A stretch of 64,000 nt of DNA from Aureimonas altamirensis (GCF_023702225.1 NZ_JAMQCO010000005.1:124001-188000); one strand, 5' to 3'; shown: positions 51,755-60,614, numbered from the stretch's first letter. The notes: generated from the letters alone by a model not told the origin. Translations and numbers: made by a program.

Positions 51755-54061
51755 ATGAACCAGAACCATTTCCCCATGCACGGCAAGGTGCAGGCGCTGT
51801 CTGGAATGGACGATCGCAGAGACGAATTCATCGACCTGGACCGCCTCCTTGGCATGGTCCGGCGCAATTGGAAGCTGGCCGCCATCGGCGGAGCGGCCGG
51901 CCTCGTGCTGGGCGGTCTCTATCTCGTCAGTGCTCCATCGGTCTATACGGCGTCCACACGTATTCTGCTCGACCAGAATCTCAGTCGTTTCGCCGAGGAC
52001 GAGCCCCAGTCGCGCAATCCGCTGCAGATGGACTCCGTGGTGTTGAACGAGGTGGAGATCCTCGGCTCGTCGCGCCTGGCCCGCACCGTCGCGCAGAACA
52101 TGAACCTGGACGACAACGACGCTTTCCTGAACCCGCCGCAATCCTTCGTCGGCTGGATCAAGTCCGGCCTCCGCCGGGTCGTCTCCATGGTTTCGCCCCC
52201 GCCCGAACTGACCGAGGCCGAGGCGGCCAATGCCCGGCTCGGCAAGGCGCAGTACCTCCTGCAATCGGGGCTGACCGCCGAACGCGTCGGGCGCAGCTTC
52301 GTCATCGAGGTATCGTACCGCACCAACGACCGCATCCTCGCCGGCGACATCACGCGGGCCTACGCGGCCGCCTATCTTGCGGACCAGCTCGACGCGAATT
52401 TCGAGGCGACCCAGCAGGCCACCGCATGGTTGCAGGGGCGGCTGGAGGAGTTGCGGACGAGTTCGCAGGCCGCAGCCTTGGCGGTGGAGCGTTTCCGGGC
52501 CGAGAACGGCCTGACCGCGGCGCGCGGCGAACTGATCTCCGAGCAGCAGCTCAGCGAACTCAACGGTCAGCTGATCCTGGCGCAGGCCGAGACGGCCCGC
52601 GCCTCGGCGCGTTATCGCCAGTTCCAGTCGATCGTCGATTCCGGGCCGGAGAACGCGGTACAGAACTCGACCATCTCCAGCGCCGAGCAGCCCGGCACGG
52701 AGACCATCGTCGATCTTCGCCAGCGTTACCTGCAGGTGGCGCAGCGCAAGACCGCCATCGAGGAACAGTTCGGCGCCGAACATCCGCAGGCGGTAGCGCT
52801 GGCACGCCAGGAAGCCGAGCTGACGCAGCAGATCTTCCGCGAGTTGCAGCAACTGACGAACAGCTATCGCAACGAGTTCGAGGTGGCGCAGTCACGCGAG
52901 CAATCCTTGCGCGACAATCTGAACCTCCTGACCGGGCAGGTGCCCGAAACCAATACCGCGATGGTGCGCCTGCGGGAACTGGAGCAGCAGGCCAATACGC
53001 TGTCGACGCTCTACCAGACCTTCCTGACGCGCTACGAGGAGGCGTCGCAGCACCAGTCCTTCCCCATCGCCAAGGCGCGGGTCATCTCGCCGGCCGGCAA
53101 TCCGGTCAGCCCGTCGAGCCCCCGGAAGACCATGACGATGGCCCTCGCGCTCGTGCTCGGGCTGATGGGCGGCGCGGCGGTGGCCGGTCTGCGCGAGTTC
53201 CGCGAGCGGTCCTTCCGCACCGGCGCGCAGATCGCACCGGAACTCGGCCTGCGGTTCCTCGGCTATCTGCCGTATTTCGACCGGCGCGTCGTGGCCGCCG
53301 CGGCGGCCCAATCGGCGGCCAGCGGCGAGGGGGAAGCCCTGATGCCGCCGGAAATGCGCTTCGCCGCGATGGCGCCCGGCTCCAGCACGGCCGAAAGCCT
53401 GCGCCATGCGCGCATGATGGTGGACGCGGCCTTGCCCGACAAGGCTTCCCGGGTGATCGGCTTCGCCTCCGTGCTGCCGGGCGAGGGCAAATCCACCACC
53501 GCTTCCAATTTCGCGGCGTTGCTGGCCGCTTCGGGGCGGCGTACCCTGCTGATCGATGCCGATATGCGCAACCCCGGCCTAAGCCGCGCACTTCTGCGGC
53601 CTCCGGAGACGGGCCTGGTCGACGTCCTGGCCGGCACGACGCCCTGGCACGGAGCGCTGCTGCAGGACAAGTACACGCAGACGATCCTGTTGCCATCCGT
53701 TCTGCGCCGCAACTTTACCCCCACGGCGGAGCTGCTTGCGGGTGCGAAGGCGGCCACGCTGATCGGCGAGGCTCAGGAGCATTTCGAATATGTCGTGGTG
53801 GATCTTCCGCCGCTTGGCGCGCTCCTGGATGCACGGGCCTTCGAACCGATCTGCGATGCCTTCATCATCGTCGCCGAATGGGGGCGCACCCCGCGCGAGT
53901 TGTTGCGCAGCTCGCTGGAATCGCATCGCGAGATCGGGTCGAAGGCAGCCGGCGTTATCCTGACGAAGACCGACATGCAGAAACTCGGCCTCTATGGCTC
54001 TTCGGCCGGGCCGGAACAATATGCCGGCCATTACGGCGCCTATTACAGCGACCGGACCTGA
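51755..54061 (+). CDS. exoP: Polysaccharide co-polymerase / BY-kinase ExoP (Wzc type)
   Basis: A 768-residue inner-membrane protein controlling chain length and export. DEFIDLDRLLGMVRRNWKLAAIGGAAGLVLGGLYLV gives the Wzz start and first helix. The periplasmic part (about 60-450) is rich in coiled coil. The second helix is around TMTMALALVLGLMGGAAVAGL. The kinase domain has Walker A GEGKSTTASN near 575, Walker A' LLIDADMRNPG near 598 and Walker B VVVDLPPLG near 680. The tail (YGSSAGPEQYAGHYGAYYSD) is a tyrosine cluster for autophosphorylation. A 12-codon frame (51720-51758, MKQNKKKALAES) overlaps its ATG as ATGA. Confidence 0.94.
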   Translation: MNQNHFPMHGKVQALSGMDDRRDEFIDLDRLLGMVRRNWKLAAIGGAAGLVLGGLYLVSAPSVYTASTRILLDQNLSRFAEDEPQSRNPLQMDSVVLNEVEILGSSRLARTVAQNMNLDDNDAFLNPPQSFVGWIKSGLRRVVSMVSPPPELTEAEAANARLGKAQYLLQSGLTAERVGRSFVIEVSYRTNDRILAGDITRAYAAAYLADQLDANFEATQQATAWLQGRLEELRTSSQAAALAVERFRAENGLTAARGELISEQQLSELNGQLILAQAETARASARYRQFQSIVDSGPENAVQNSTISSAEQPGTETIVDLRQRYLQVAQRKTAIEEQFGAEHPQAVALARQEAELTQQIFRELQQLTNSYRNEFEVAQSREQSLRDNLNLLTGQVPETNTAMVRLRELEQQANTLSTLYQTFLTRYEEASQHQSFPIAKARVISPAGNPVSPSSPRKTMTMALALVLGLMGGAAVAGLREFRERSFRTGAQIAPELGLRFLGYLPYFDRRVVAAAAAQSAASGEGEALMPPEMRFAAMAPGSSTAESLRHARMMVDAALPDKASRVIGFASVLPGEGKSTTASNFAALLAASGRRTLLIDADMRNPGLSRALLRPPETGLVDVLAGTTPWHGALLQDKYTQTILLPSVLRRNFTPTAELLAGAKAATLIGEAQEHFEYVVVDLPPLGALLDARAFEPICDAFIIVAEWGRTPRELLRSSLESHREIGSKAAGVILTKTDMQKLGLYGSSAGPEQYAGHYGAYYSDRT

Positions 54062-54066
54062 CGTCG

Positions 54067-54876
54067 TCAGATCCGCCCGGCGGGGCGCACGGCGCCGCCG
54101 GGCCGGCTGGACAGGAAGCGGCCCGTGTTGTGCCACAGCCGAAGGCCCGTCAGCCGGCCGGTGAAACAGGCGCCGGTATCGAGATTGACCCTGCCCTTCG
54201 CATGCAGGGGCTGCTCCACCGGCGTATGGCCGTGCACCACGACACGCTCGGCCAGATGGGCCTTCTCCGCGAAGGACTTCCGCACCGTGGCGAGCTGCCA
54301 GTCGGATTGGCGCGCCAACGGCGTGTCGGGCATGACCCCCGCATGCACGAAGGCGAAGCCCGGCATTTCAACGATGATCGCCAGCTGGCGAAGAAACTGC
54401 AGATGCGCAACGGGAATCGCCTGGCGGATCAGCATGTCGCGTTCGGCGTTACCCTGCCCAAGGGCCGCGATCTGCGCCGTATCGATGCCATAGGACGCAA
54501 GCGTTTCATCCGCGCCGTAACGCAGCCAGTCCTCCAGGGTGCTGCGACCTTCGAGATAGTCGAGCATGACCAGCTCGTGGTTGCCGGCCAGGCACAGGCG
54601 GGTGAAGCCCTGCGGCATCGGCTGCATGAGGTGGTCGATGACCTGGGCGGAGGCCGGGCCACGGTCGACGAAGTCGCCGAGCATGATCAGAAGTCGTGGT
54701 TCCGGAAAGTGGGCGGAGTCCGCGAAGATTTCGTCTTCCAACGTCAACAGCGCATCGAGGCATCCATGGACGTCACCGACCGCATAGACCGGGCCCTGCG
54801 GTTCGGGCAGCACGATGCGTTTCAGCGGGCGGCGATCCGGTCGGCGGGAGCCGATCAGCCGGGACAGGCTCTTCAT
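54067..54876 (-). CDS. PPP-type metallophosphatase (serine/threonine phosphatase-like)
   Basis: A 269-residue calcineurin-like phosphatase. The metal and phosphate motifs are in order: YAVGDVHGCLDALLTLE, MLGDFVDRGPASAQVIDHL, CLAGNHELVMLDYLEG, FVHAGVMP and VVHGHTPVEQP. This is the bacterial PPP/Ap4A-hydrolase-like layout. The ATG at 54876 begins MKSLSRLIGSRRP; the open frame beyond is not convincing. It converges on exoP with 5 bp between the stops, so it may act on ExoP or other phosphoproteins, though only position suggests this. Confidence 0.87.
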   Translation of the reverse strand: MKSLSRLIGSRRPDRRPLKRIVLPEPQGPVYAVGDVHGCLDALLTLEDEIFADSAHFPEPRLLIMLGDFVDRGPASAQVIDHLMQPMPQGFTRLCLAGNHELVMLDYLEGRSTLEDWLRYGADETLASYGIDTAQIAALGQGNAERDMLIRQAIPVAHLQFLRQLAIIVEMPGFAFVHAGVMPDTPLARQSDWQLATVRKSFAEKAHLAERVVVHGHTPVEQPLHAKGRVNLDTGACFTGRLTGLRLWHNTGRFLSSRPGGAVRPAGRI

Positions 54877-55129
54877 GCGGGGCGTTCCTGGACGGTCGTG
54901 TCGGGGCTGCGAGTCACCATGGGCGACCTTCGGTTGAACGATACTGCATCGAGGCCGCAACGACAAAAAGCGCCCTGGACCGCCGGTCGGCGTTGTCGTG
55001 AGGCAACGCCCCAACCCTGAAGAATGCGTGATCGGCGCGCTCAGCGGCGATTTTTCGCCGACCCTGCTTGACCGAACGGTGCGCCGCTTCACCTTCCATC
55101 GCATCGACCGTGTAGTCAGGAGACGAGTT

Positions 55130-55390
55130 ATGGACGGCGTAGGTTGGATAGCAGCCATCATCATCGGTGGCATTGCCGGATGGTTGGCGACGATCTTCAT
55201 GAAGAGCGATACCGGCGTCTTCATGAACATCATATTGGGCATTATCGGCGCAGCGGTGGCGAGCTTTCTGTTCGGGCTGCTGGGCATCTCGTTCGGTGGG
55301 TGGCTCGGCTATCTGGTCGCGGGCTTCGTCGGAGCCTGTATCCTCATAGCGATCGCACGTGCGATTCGGGGCAACAGCGTCCGAAGCTGA
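55130..55390 (+). CDS. GlsB/YeaQ/YmgE family stress-associated membrane protein
   Basis: An 86-residue membrane protein made mostly of three Gly-rich helices (WIAAIIIGGIAGWLATIFM, FMNIILGIIGAAVASFLFGLLG, GGWLGYLVAGFVGACILIAIARAI). This is the transglycosylase-associated/YmgE pattern, often linked to stress responses, with no known reaction. AGGAGACGAG before the ATG supports the start. The 253 bp upstream (54877-55129) hold no gene and presumably its promoter. Confidence 0.88.
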   Translation: MDGVGWIAAIIIGGIAGWLATIFMKSDTGVFMNIILGIIGAAVASFLFGLLGISFGGWLGYLVAGFVGACILIAIARAIRGNSVRS

Positions 55391-55398
55391 CAGCGACT

Positions 55399-55427
55399 GG
55401 CGGGAGCGGTCCCTGCCGTCTCCCGCC
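55399..55427. terminator. Hairpin between convergent genes
   Basis: GGCGGGAG (55399-55406) and CTCCCGCC (55420-55427) form a perfect 8-bp stem with a 13-nt loop, exactly between the GlsB-like stop and the stop of the SH3 gene. No T-run is present on either side, so it is a candidate bidirectional terminator by position and stem strength only. Confidence 0.45.
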
Positions 55428-55428
55428 G

Positions 55429-56037
55429 TCAATTCCGCCCGTCGACCGTAGCGGGCGGCACAAGGCGGCGGTCTGCCCTTTCCGCCTGCATGGACGGCGG
55501 CCGCATCGCCGTCGGCATCGCGGCCGGCGCGTTGCGGCCAAGGCTGGCCGCGCGGACCCAACCGGTAAAGATCCCGGCTTCCACGCGGCGCCATTCCCCC
55601 TTGCTTTCCACGATCCGCAGGACTTTGCCCGGCTCGACGGTGGCGCGGACTGTCGAACCGTCCTTCGGTTCCGACAGGAGCCGTAGCTGCCCGCTTTTCA
55701 ACACGGGACGGCTTGCGACCAACGGACGCTTTGCCGGCGTTGCCGGGTTGGCGATGGAGGCCACCTCAGACTTGCGGTCCGGTGTCGGCGGCGCCGGCCG
55801 CGGCGATGTCGAAGCCTGCTGGGCACTTGCACGCGGCGCCGGCGCCGAACGCGCCGGTGGGGTATCCGGCTGCGCGAGGCCGGCCAGAGTGGACGCCCTG
55901 TCGTAGAGGCCCGTCATGAGTGCAGGGTTGGATCCGTGGACGATCCAGCCTACCCCGAGCAGGCCGGCCAGCCACCAGCCGAGGCCGATGCCCGATTTCC
56001 TGCTTGCCGGTTTGCGCCTGCGCTTGCCCGTTGCCAT
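55429..56037 (-). CDS. SH3 domain-containing protein
   Basis: A 202-residue protein. A basic N-terminus (GKRRRKPASRKSG) and one helix (GWWLAGLLGVGWIVHG) anchor it in the membrane. A long Ala/Pro/Ser-rich linker follows to about residue 105. A bacterial SH3 domain is at about 115-170 (LRLLSEPKDGSTVRATVEPGKVLRIVESKGEWRRVEAGIFTGWVRAASL). Such domains often bind cell wall. The C-terminus is low complexity. Function is not known; it is a stand-alone gene. Confidence 0.8.
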   Translation of the reverse strand: MATGKRRRKPASRKSGIGLGWWLAGLLGVGWIVHGSNPALMTGLYDRASTLAGLAQPDTPPARSAPAPRASAQQASTSPRPAPPTPDRKSEVASIANPATPAKRPLVASRPVLKSGQLRLLSEPKDGSTVRATVEPGKVLRIVESKGEWRRVEAGIFTGWVRAASLGRNAPAAMPTAMRPPSMQAERADRRLVPPATVDGRN

Positions 56038-56176
56038 TACCGCGCTCCATAGGTCTCGACCGGCCGAGCCGATCCTGTTCCATCCGGGTTCCCACTGGTC
56101 TATACCGTCGGCCGGTTACGAATCTTTACACCTCGCGCGGGCGACCTACATTTTCGCCGAACGGCATATCGAATTG

Positions 56177-56527
56177 GTGCATGAATTGCTGGCATTGGTC
56201 GTCGAAGACGAGCCCATGGTCCGCATGGCTCTGGTGGATTTCCTGTCCGACAACGGGATGGACGTGCGCGAGGCGGGCACCGCCGACGACGCGTGGCGGC
56301 TCATCGAGGCCGGCGAGCGGTTCGATATCGTGTACACGGACGTCAACATGCCGGGCGAGATGGACGGGCTCGACCTCGCACACCGCCTGCACAGGGATTG
56401 CGGTTCGACGCGGATCGTCATCCTGTCCGGACGGCAGCACCCCGACCGGGCGGCGCTGCCCGCCGGCGCCGTGTTCCTGACCAAGCCCTATCGCTATGAG
56501 GAACTGCTCGTTCTCGCCGTACAGTAA
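56177..56527 (+). CDS. Single-domain response regulator
   Basis: About 116 residues forming one receiver domain with no output domain. ALVVEDEPMVRMALVDFL contains the acidic pocket, the phosphoacceptor is the Asp in VYTDVNMPGEMDGLDL (about residue 55), and the conserved Lys is in FLTKPYRYEE. The start is uncertain: no ATG is in frame near the domain edge, and GTG at 56177 or TTG at 56174 or 56186 are candidates, none with a clear ribosome-binding site. It converges on the HWE kinase gene 7 bp away, which may be its partner. Confidence 0.82.
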   Translation: MHELLALVVEDEPMVRMALVDFLSDNGMDVREAGTADDAWRLIEAGERFDIVYTDVNMPGEMDGLDLAHRLHRDCGSTRIVILSGRQHPDRAALPAGAVFLTKPYRYEELLVLAVQ

Positions 56528-56534
56528 CCGCAGG

Positions 56535-57650
56535 TCAATCGATCGCATCCAGCGTGCCGTGCATCTGGAACTGCGCGCCGGCGGGTGCGAAGGTCAGTCG
56601 TGCGCTTCCGGAAAAGTAACTGGCCACGACTTTCTCCAGCAGTCGGGAGCCGAAGCCGCGCCGATTCGGTAGCGAGGCCGGCGGCCCGCCGGATTCCAGC
56701 CAATTGAAGGTGAACTCCCGCCCATGCCCGAGCGCCCAGACGATATCGACGCGCCCGCCCGGGCTCGACAGGGAACCGTATTTCCAGGCATTCGTCGCCA
56801 ACTCGTGGATTGCCAGCGTAAGGCCCAGGGTCTGCTGCTCGTTCAGATAGGCGACCGGGCCGGAAACGGCGATCCTGTCGACGCTTTCGCGATGCGGCAC
56901 CAGCGCCGACGTTACGGCATCGGCGACGGGCGTGCTCGCCGAGACCGATCCGGTCAAAAGATCCTGCGCGCGTGCAAGCGCGGCCAGCCGCGAGGATATG
57001 GCCGCGCGGGCCTCGTCCATATCGGACGAAATCCGGAATGTCTGGCCCACGATCGACTGCACTACCGCGAGGGTGTTCTTCATGCGGTGCGACAGTTCGC
57101 GCGCCAGCATGAGGCGGCGTCGGTTGGCCTCGCGCAGCTCCTCGATGCTGGCATCGCGCTCGGCGATGAGCTTGCGCATCTCGATCTGGGCCATGGCCTG
57201 GCGCGCCAGAAGCTGCAGGCTACGGACCTGATGTTCGCTCAGGGTACGGGGCACGGTATCCAGCACGCAGATCGTGCCGATGGGATGGCCGCCGGGGGCG
57301 CGCAGAACCGCGCCTGCATAGAAGCGGATCGCGTCCGTTGCCGTCACGGCCGGGTGCGTTCGGAAGCGCGGGTCCGCAGCGGTGTCGGGAATTTCCAGAA
57401 AGCCGTCCTGGCGCACCGTCTGGCGGCAGAATGGCAGGACCGAGACGGCTTCCGCCCCCGTCAGGCCGGTCGCCGCCTTGATGAATTGTCGTTCGGCCGC
57501 GACGAGGTTGACGAGGGCGCCAGGCGCTTTGCACAGTTCGGCGGCGATGAAGACGAGTTCGTCGAAGTCGGGTTCGGGCGGCGTGTCCAGAATGGCATAG
57601 GATTCGAGCGCGGCGAGCCTCGCCACCTCGCCATCCGCATAAGATTCCAT
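56535..57650 (-). CDS. GAF-domain sensor histidine kinase, HWE/HisKA_2 type
   Basis: A 371-residue soluble kinase. A GAF domain covers about 15-155 (FDELVFIAAELCKAPGALVNLVAAERQFIKAA ... CVLDTVPRTLSEHQ). The phosphorylated His is likely His188 in LSHRMKNTLAVVQSIVGQTFR, the HWE-type dimerisation box. The N-box is HELATNAWKYGSLS (Asn287) and the G-box RRGFGSRLLEKVVA. No membrane helix is visible, so the signal is probably cytoplasmic. The ATG at 57650 was chosen at the GAF-domain family start; upstream codons in the open frame lack a good site. Confidence 0.88.
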   Translation of the reverse strand: MESYADGEVARLAALESYAILDTPPEPDFDELVFIAAELCKAPGALVNLVAAERQFIKAATGLTGAEAVSVLPFCRQTVRQDGFLEIPDTAADPRFRTHPAVTATDAIRFYAGAVLRAPGGHPIGTICVLDTVPRTLSEHQVRSLQLLARQAMAQIEMRKLIAERDASIEELREANRRRLMLARELSHRMKNTLAVVQSIVGQTFRISSDMDEARAAISSRLAALARAQDLLTGSVSASTPVADAVTSALVPHRESVDRIAVSGPVAYLNEQQTLGLTLAIHELATNAWKYGSLSSPGGRVDIVWALGHGREFTFNWLESGGPPASLPNRRGFGSRLLEKVVASYFSGSARLTFAPAGAQFQMHGTLDAID

Positions 57651-57801
57651 CTCGCCCCGGATGCTCGCCTCCTTCAAAAGAATTATCTGTGATTGAATCC
57701 ATATCCGAAGTTGCAGACAGAACCATGAAAGCAATCCGGTCGCGGCTATGCAATGCCGAATCAAGCAGGCTGCCGCGAGAACCGGAAGGGGTGGGTGGCG
57801 C

Positions 57802-58539
57802 ATGACGCTGTTGCGCGGTCTTCTCGCGGCCTTCGCGATCCTCTTCGTGGTGCCGGTGCTGGCGAGTTCGGCGTGGTGGGCCCTGACGGAGCGGCCCTCG
57901 CAGTGGAACCGCGCCATCTGGACCTCGGCCGGCATCCTGCCGCCGGCAGACCGGGAGAAAGCCGCCGTCTATATCCTGGCGGCGCGGACGGGCGGCATGA
58001 AGGGAGCAATCTCGCTGCATAGCTGGATCGTGCTGAAGCGGCCGGGGGAGGCGCGTTACGAGCGCTACGACAAGGTCGGCTGGGGGCAGCCTGTTCGGCG
58101 AAACCATCGCGACGCCGACGGCTACTGGTACTCGAACGAGCCTTTCGTGGTCCATGCGGTCGAGGGAGAGGCCGCGGCGGCTCTGCTGCCGCAGTTCGAT
58201 GCGGCGATCGCGGCCTATCCCTACGGGCAGGCCGGCGGCTATCACATCTGGCCGGGCCCGAACTCGAACAGCTTCGTGGCCCATGTGCTGGATGCCGTAC
58301 CGGATTTCGGCGGGCGGCTTCCGCCGCATGCGGTGGGCCGTGATTTCGCGCCGGGATGGGGGCGGTTCGGCCCGACGCCCGACGGCCGGGACTTCCGCGC
58401 CTCTCTCGGCGGCTATGCGGGAATCACCGTCGGCCTGGCAAGCGGGCTCGAGATCAATATCCTCGGCCTCGTCGCCGGGTTCGACGTGGCGCGACTGGGG
58501 GTAAAACTGCCCGGTGTCGGCACGCTCGCCTTATGGTGA
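57802..58539 (+). CDS. DUF3750 domain-containing protein
   Basis: A 245-residue protein. One N-terminal helix (GLLAAFAILFVVPVLASSAWWAL) precedes a soluble domain with AAVYILAARTGGMKGAISLHSWIVLKRPG, GYHIWPGPNSNSFVAHVLDAVP and the end segment ASGLEINILGLVAGFDVARLGVKLPGVGTLALW. This matches DUF3750, of unknown function, often a periplasmic-facing membrane protein. GGAAGGGGTGG lies upstream of the ATG at 57802. Confidence 0.85.
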   Translation: MTLLRGLLAAFAILFVVPVLASSAWWALTERPSQWNRAIWTSAGILPPADREKAAVYILAARTGGMKGAISLHSWIVLKRPGEARYERYDKVGWGQPVRRNHRDADGYWYSNEPFVVHAVEGEAAAALLPQFDAAIAAYPYGQAGGYHIWPGPNSNSFVAHVLDAVPDFGGRLPPHAVGRDFAPGWGRFGPTPDGRDFRASLGGYAGITVGLASGLEINILGLVAGFDVARLGVKLPGVGTLALW

Positions 58540-58559
58540 ACCGTTGCGGCTTTCGGCCG

Positions 58560-59330
58560 TCACTCCGGCATGACGTAGTTCAGGACACGCCGTCCGCCAT
58601 CGGGATAGATGGTCTCGCCGGTCATGTATGAGGCGTCGTCGCTGGCCAGGAAGGCAACGACCGCCGCGATTTCGTCCGGTGTGCCGTAGCGGCCCAGCGG
58701 CGTGCGCGCGATGATCGCCTTGTCCGTCGCCTTGGCCACGAAGTCGCCGCGGATCATCTCCGTGTCGATCGTGCCGGGACCGACGCCGACGACGCGGATG
58801 CCGTTGCGTGCAAACGCCACGGCGGCCGTCGAGGTGATCTGGTTCATTCCGCCCTTGCTGATGGCGTAGGTGGCGACGTCCGGGTTGGCGAGCCCGGAAT
58901 TGATCGACGACATGTTCACGATGACGCCGCCCTTGCCTTGCGCAACCATCTGCCGGGCCGCCGCCTGCGTGCCCCAGAAGGCCCCTTCCAGGTTGACGCC
59001 GATCACCTTGCGGAAATCGGCCTCCGTAACGTCGAGGAAGCTCTTCACCTGGGCAATGCCGGCATTGTTGACCATGATGTCCAACTGGCCGAACCGCGCG
59101 ACCGCCTCCGCCACGAGTGCTTCCACGGCGGCCCTTCGGCTGACGTCCGTAACGACGGTGACGAGCCTGCCATCCCGGTCGAGCTCGCCTGCGGTTTCCG
59201 CCAGCCTTTCCGCATCGATATCCGCCAGCACGACGGACGCCCCATCCTGAAGCAGCCGCGCCGCGCAGGCGCGCCCGATCCCGCGCGCAGCGCCCGTTAC
59301 GATTGCGACCTTGCCCTGAAACTTCGTCAT
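58560..59330 (-). CDS. SDR family oxidoreductase
   Basis: A 256-residue classical short-chain dehydrogenase. TGAARGIG near residue 12-19 binds the cofactor, an Asp-containing ADID near 37 suggests NAD preference, and NNAG lies near 87. The active site has Ser in NMSSINS and Tyr/Lys in YAISKGG. The end EIAAVVAFLASDDASYMTGETIYPDGGRRVLNYV is typical. It diverges from the flavin oxidase gene, probably sharing its regulatory region and substrate class. The substrate is unknown. Confidence 0.88.
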   Translation of the reverse strand: MTKFQGKVAIVTGAARGIGRACAARLLQDGASVVLADIDAERLAETAGELDRDGRLVTVVTDVSRRAAVEALVAEAVARFGQLDIMVNNAGIAQVKSFLDVTEADFRKVIGVNLEGAFWGTQAAARQMVAQGKGGVIVNMSSINSGLANPDVATYAISKGGMNQITSTAAVAFARNGIRVVGVGPGTIDTEMIRGDFVAKATDKAIIARTPLGRYGTPDEIAAVVAFLASDDASYMTGETIYPDGGRRVLNYVMPE

Positions 59331-59425
59331 CGCCTGCCTTGCCTTCCGTCGCACAAGTGCCTGTCGACGGAACCATGCCTTATCGCTAGAATGGATACAA
59401 TATTCAAGAATGAAGGTAGGTGTCC

Positions 59426-60601
59426 GTGCCGGAAGCTTGCGATGTTCTGATCGTCGGTGGCGGGGTCGTCGGAAGCGCCATCGCGTATTTCCTCACGGCC
59501 GTTGAAGGCTTTCATGGCCGGGTCACGGTGGTGGAGCGGGATCCGCTTTATGAACGGTCCTCGTCCTCGCTTTCGGCATCGGCGATCCGTCAGCAATTCG
59601 CCTGCCGTGCCAACATCGTCGCATCGCAGTTCGGCATTGATTTCCTGCGGCATGCGGGGGAATTGCTGGCGGTGGACGCGGACATGCCGGACATCGCCCT
59701 GCACGAGGCGGGCTACCTGATCCTCGGGGCGGAGGGCGCGCATGACGCGTTTTCGCGGCGCGCCGCGCATCAGGCGTCCTGCGGGGTACGGACGCGGTTG
59801 ATGGATCCGGCGGCGTTGCGGCAGGCTTTCCCGTGGCTCTCCCTCGACGGGATCGGGGTCGGCTCGCTCGGCATGGATGGCGAAGGGTGGTTCGACGGGC
59901 CGGGCCTGCATCTGGCCCTCCGGCGGAAGGCACGCTCCCTTGGCGCGGCCTATACTGCGGGAGATGTCGTCGGCATGAGACGGCAGCACGGCCGCATCGC
60001 CGGCGTGAACCTGGCCGATGGCCGCACCATCGACGCGGGGATCGTCGTCGACGCGGCCGGCGCGTGGAGCGGCGCCGTGGCTCGAATGGCGGGGATCGAT
60101 CTGCCGGTCGCGCCGCGCAAACGCTGTGTCTTCGTGATCGAGAGCCCGGCGCGCCTCGGCAACGCACCCTTCCTGTTCGATCCCAGCGGTTTCTGGATCA
60201 GGCCCGAAGGGCAATATTACATCTGCGGCATGCATCCTCCCCTGGAGAATCCACAGGACGACTTTTCGCTCGATGTGGATCACGCGCTGTTCGAGGAACG
60301 TCTCTGGCCCGCCCTGGCGCACCGCATTCCCGCATTCGAGGAACTGCGGATGCGGCGTGCCTGGGCGGGACATTATGATTACAATCTCTTCGACCAGAGC
60401 GCGGTCATCGGCCCCGTCCCGGACGTGCCCAATCTCATACTGGCCTGCGGATTCAGCGGGCATGGAATGATGCATGCGCCGGCGGCCGGCGCTGCGGTCG
60501 CGGACTTGATCCTGTGTGGGCACTACCGGCGGATCGATATGTCCGACTTCGCATTCGGGCGAATTGCAGCCGGACGGCCGGTCGCCGAGCATGTCTATTG
60601 A
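59426..60601 (+). CDS. FAD-dependent oxidoreductase, D-amino acid/glycine oxidase (DAO) family
   Basis: A 391-residue flavoenzyme. CDVLIVGGGVVGSAIAYFL at the N-terminus is the FAD-binding fold, with VVERDPLYERSSSSLSASAIRQQF next. DGRTIDAGIVVDAAGAWSG is in the middle and ACGFSGHGMMHAPAAGAAVADLI at the C-terminus, both DAO signatures. It should oxidise a secondary amine or amino/imino acid such as sarcosine, but the substrate is not fixed. The GTG at 59426 follows AAGGTAGG at good spacing; a GTG at 59420 overlaps that site. The GntR gene follows by 13 bp. Confidence 0.88.
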   Translation: MPEACDVLIVGGGVVGSAIAYFLTAVEGFHGRVTVVERDPLYERSSSSLSASAIRQQFACRANIVASQFGIDFLRHAGELLAVDADMPDIALHEAGYLILGAEGAHDAFSRRAAHQASCGVRTRLMDPAALRQAFPWLSLDGIGVGSLGMDGEGWFDGPGLHLALRRKARSLGAAYTAGDVVGMRRQHGRIAGVNLADGRTIDAGIVVDAAGAWSGAVARMAGIDLPVAPRKRCVFVIESPARLGNAPFLFDPSGFWIRPEGQYYICGMHPPLENPQDDFSLDVDHALFEERLWPALAHRIPAFEELRMRRAWAGHYDYNLFDQSAVIGPVPDVPNLILACGFSGHGMMHAPAAGAAVADLILCGHYRRIDMSDFAFGRIAAGRPVAEHVY

Positions 60602-60614
60602 CCGTGGAGACGCA

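Noticed and set aside
51868-55020. A 1050-codon plus-strand frame over exoP and the phosphatase gene
   Set aside because: It crosses exoP in another frame and the phosphatase in antisense, and has no recognisable domain. Such long frames are expected at this GC content.
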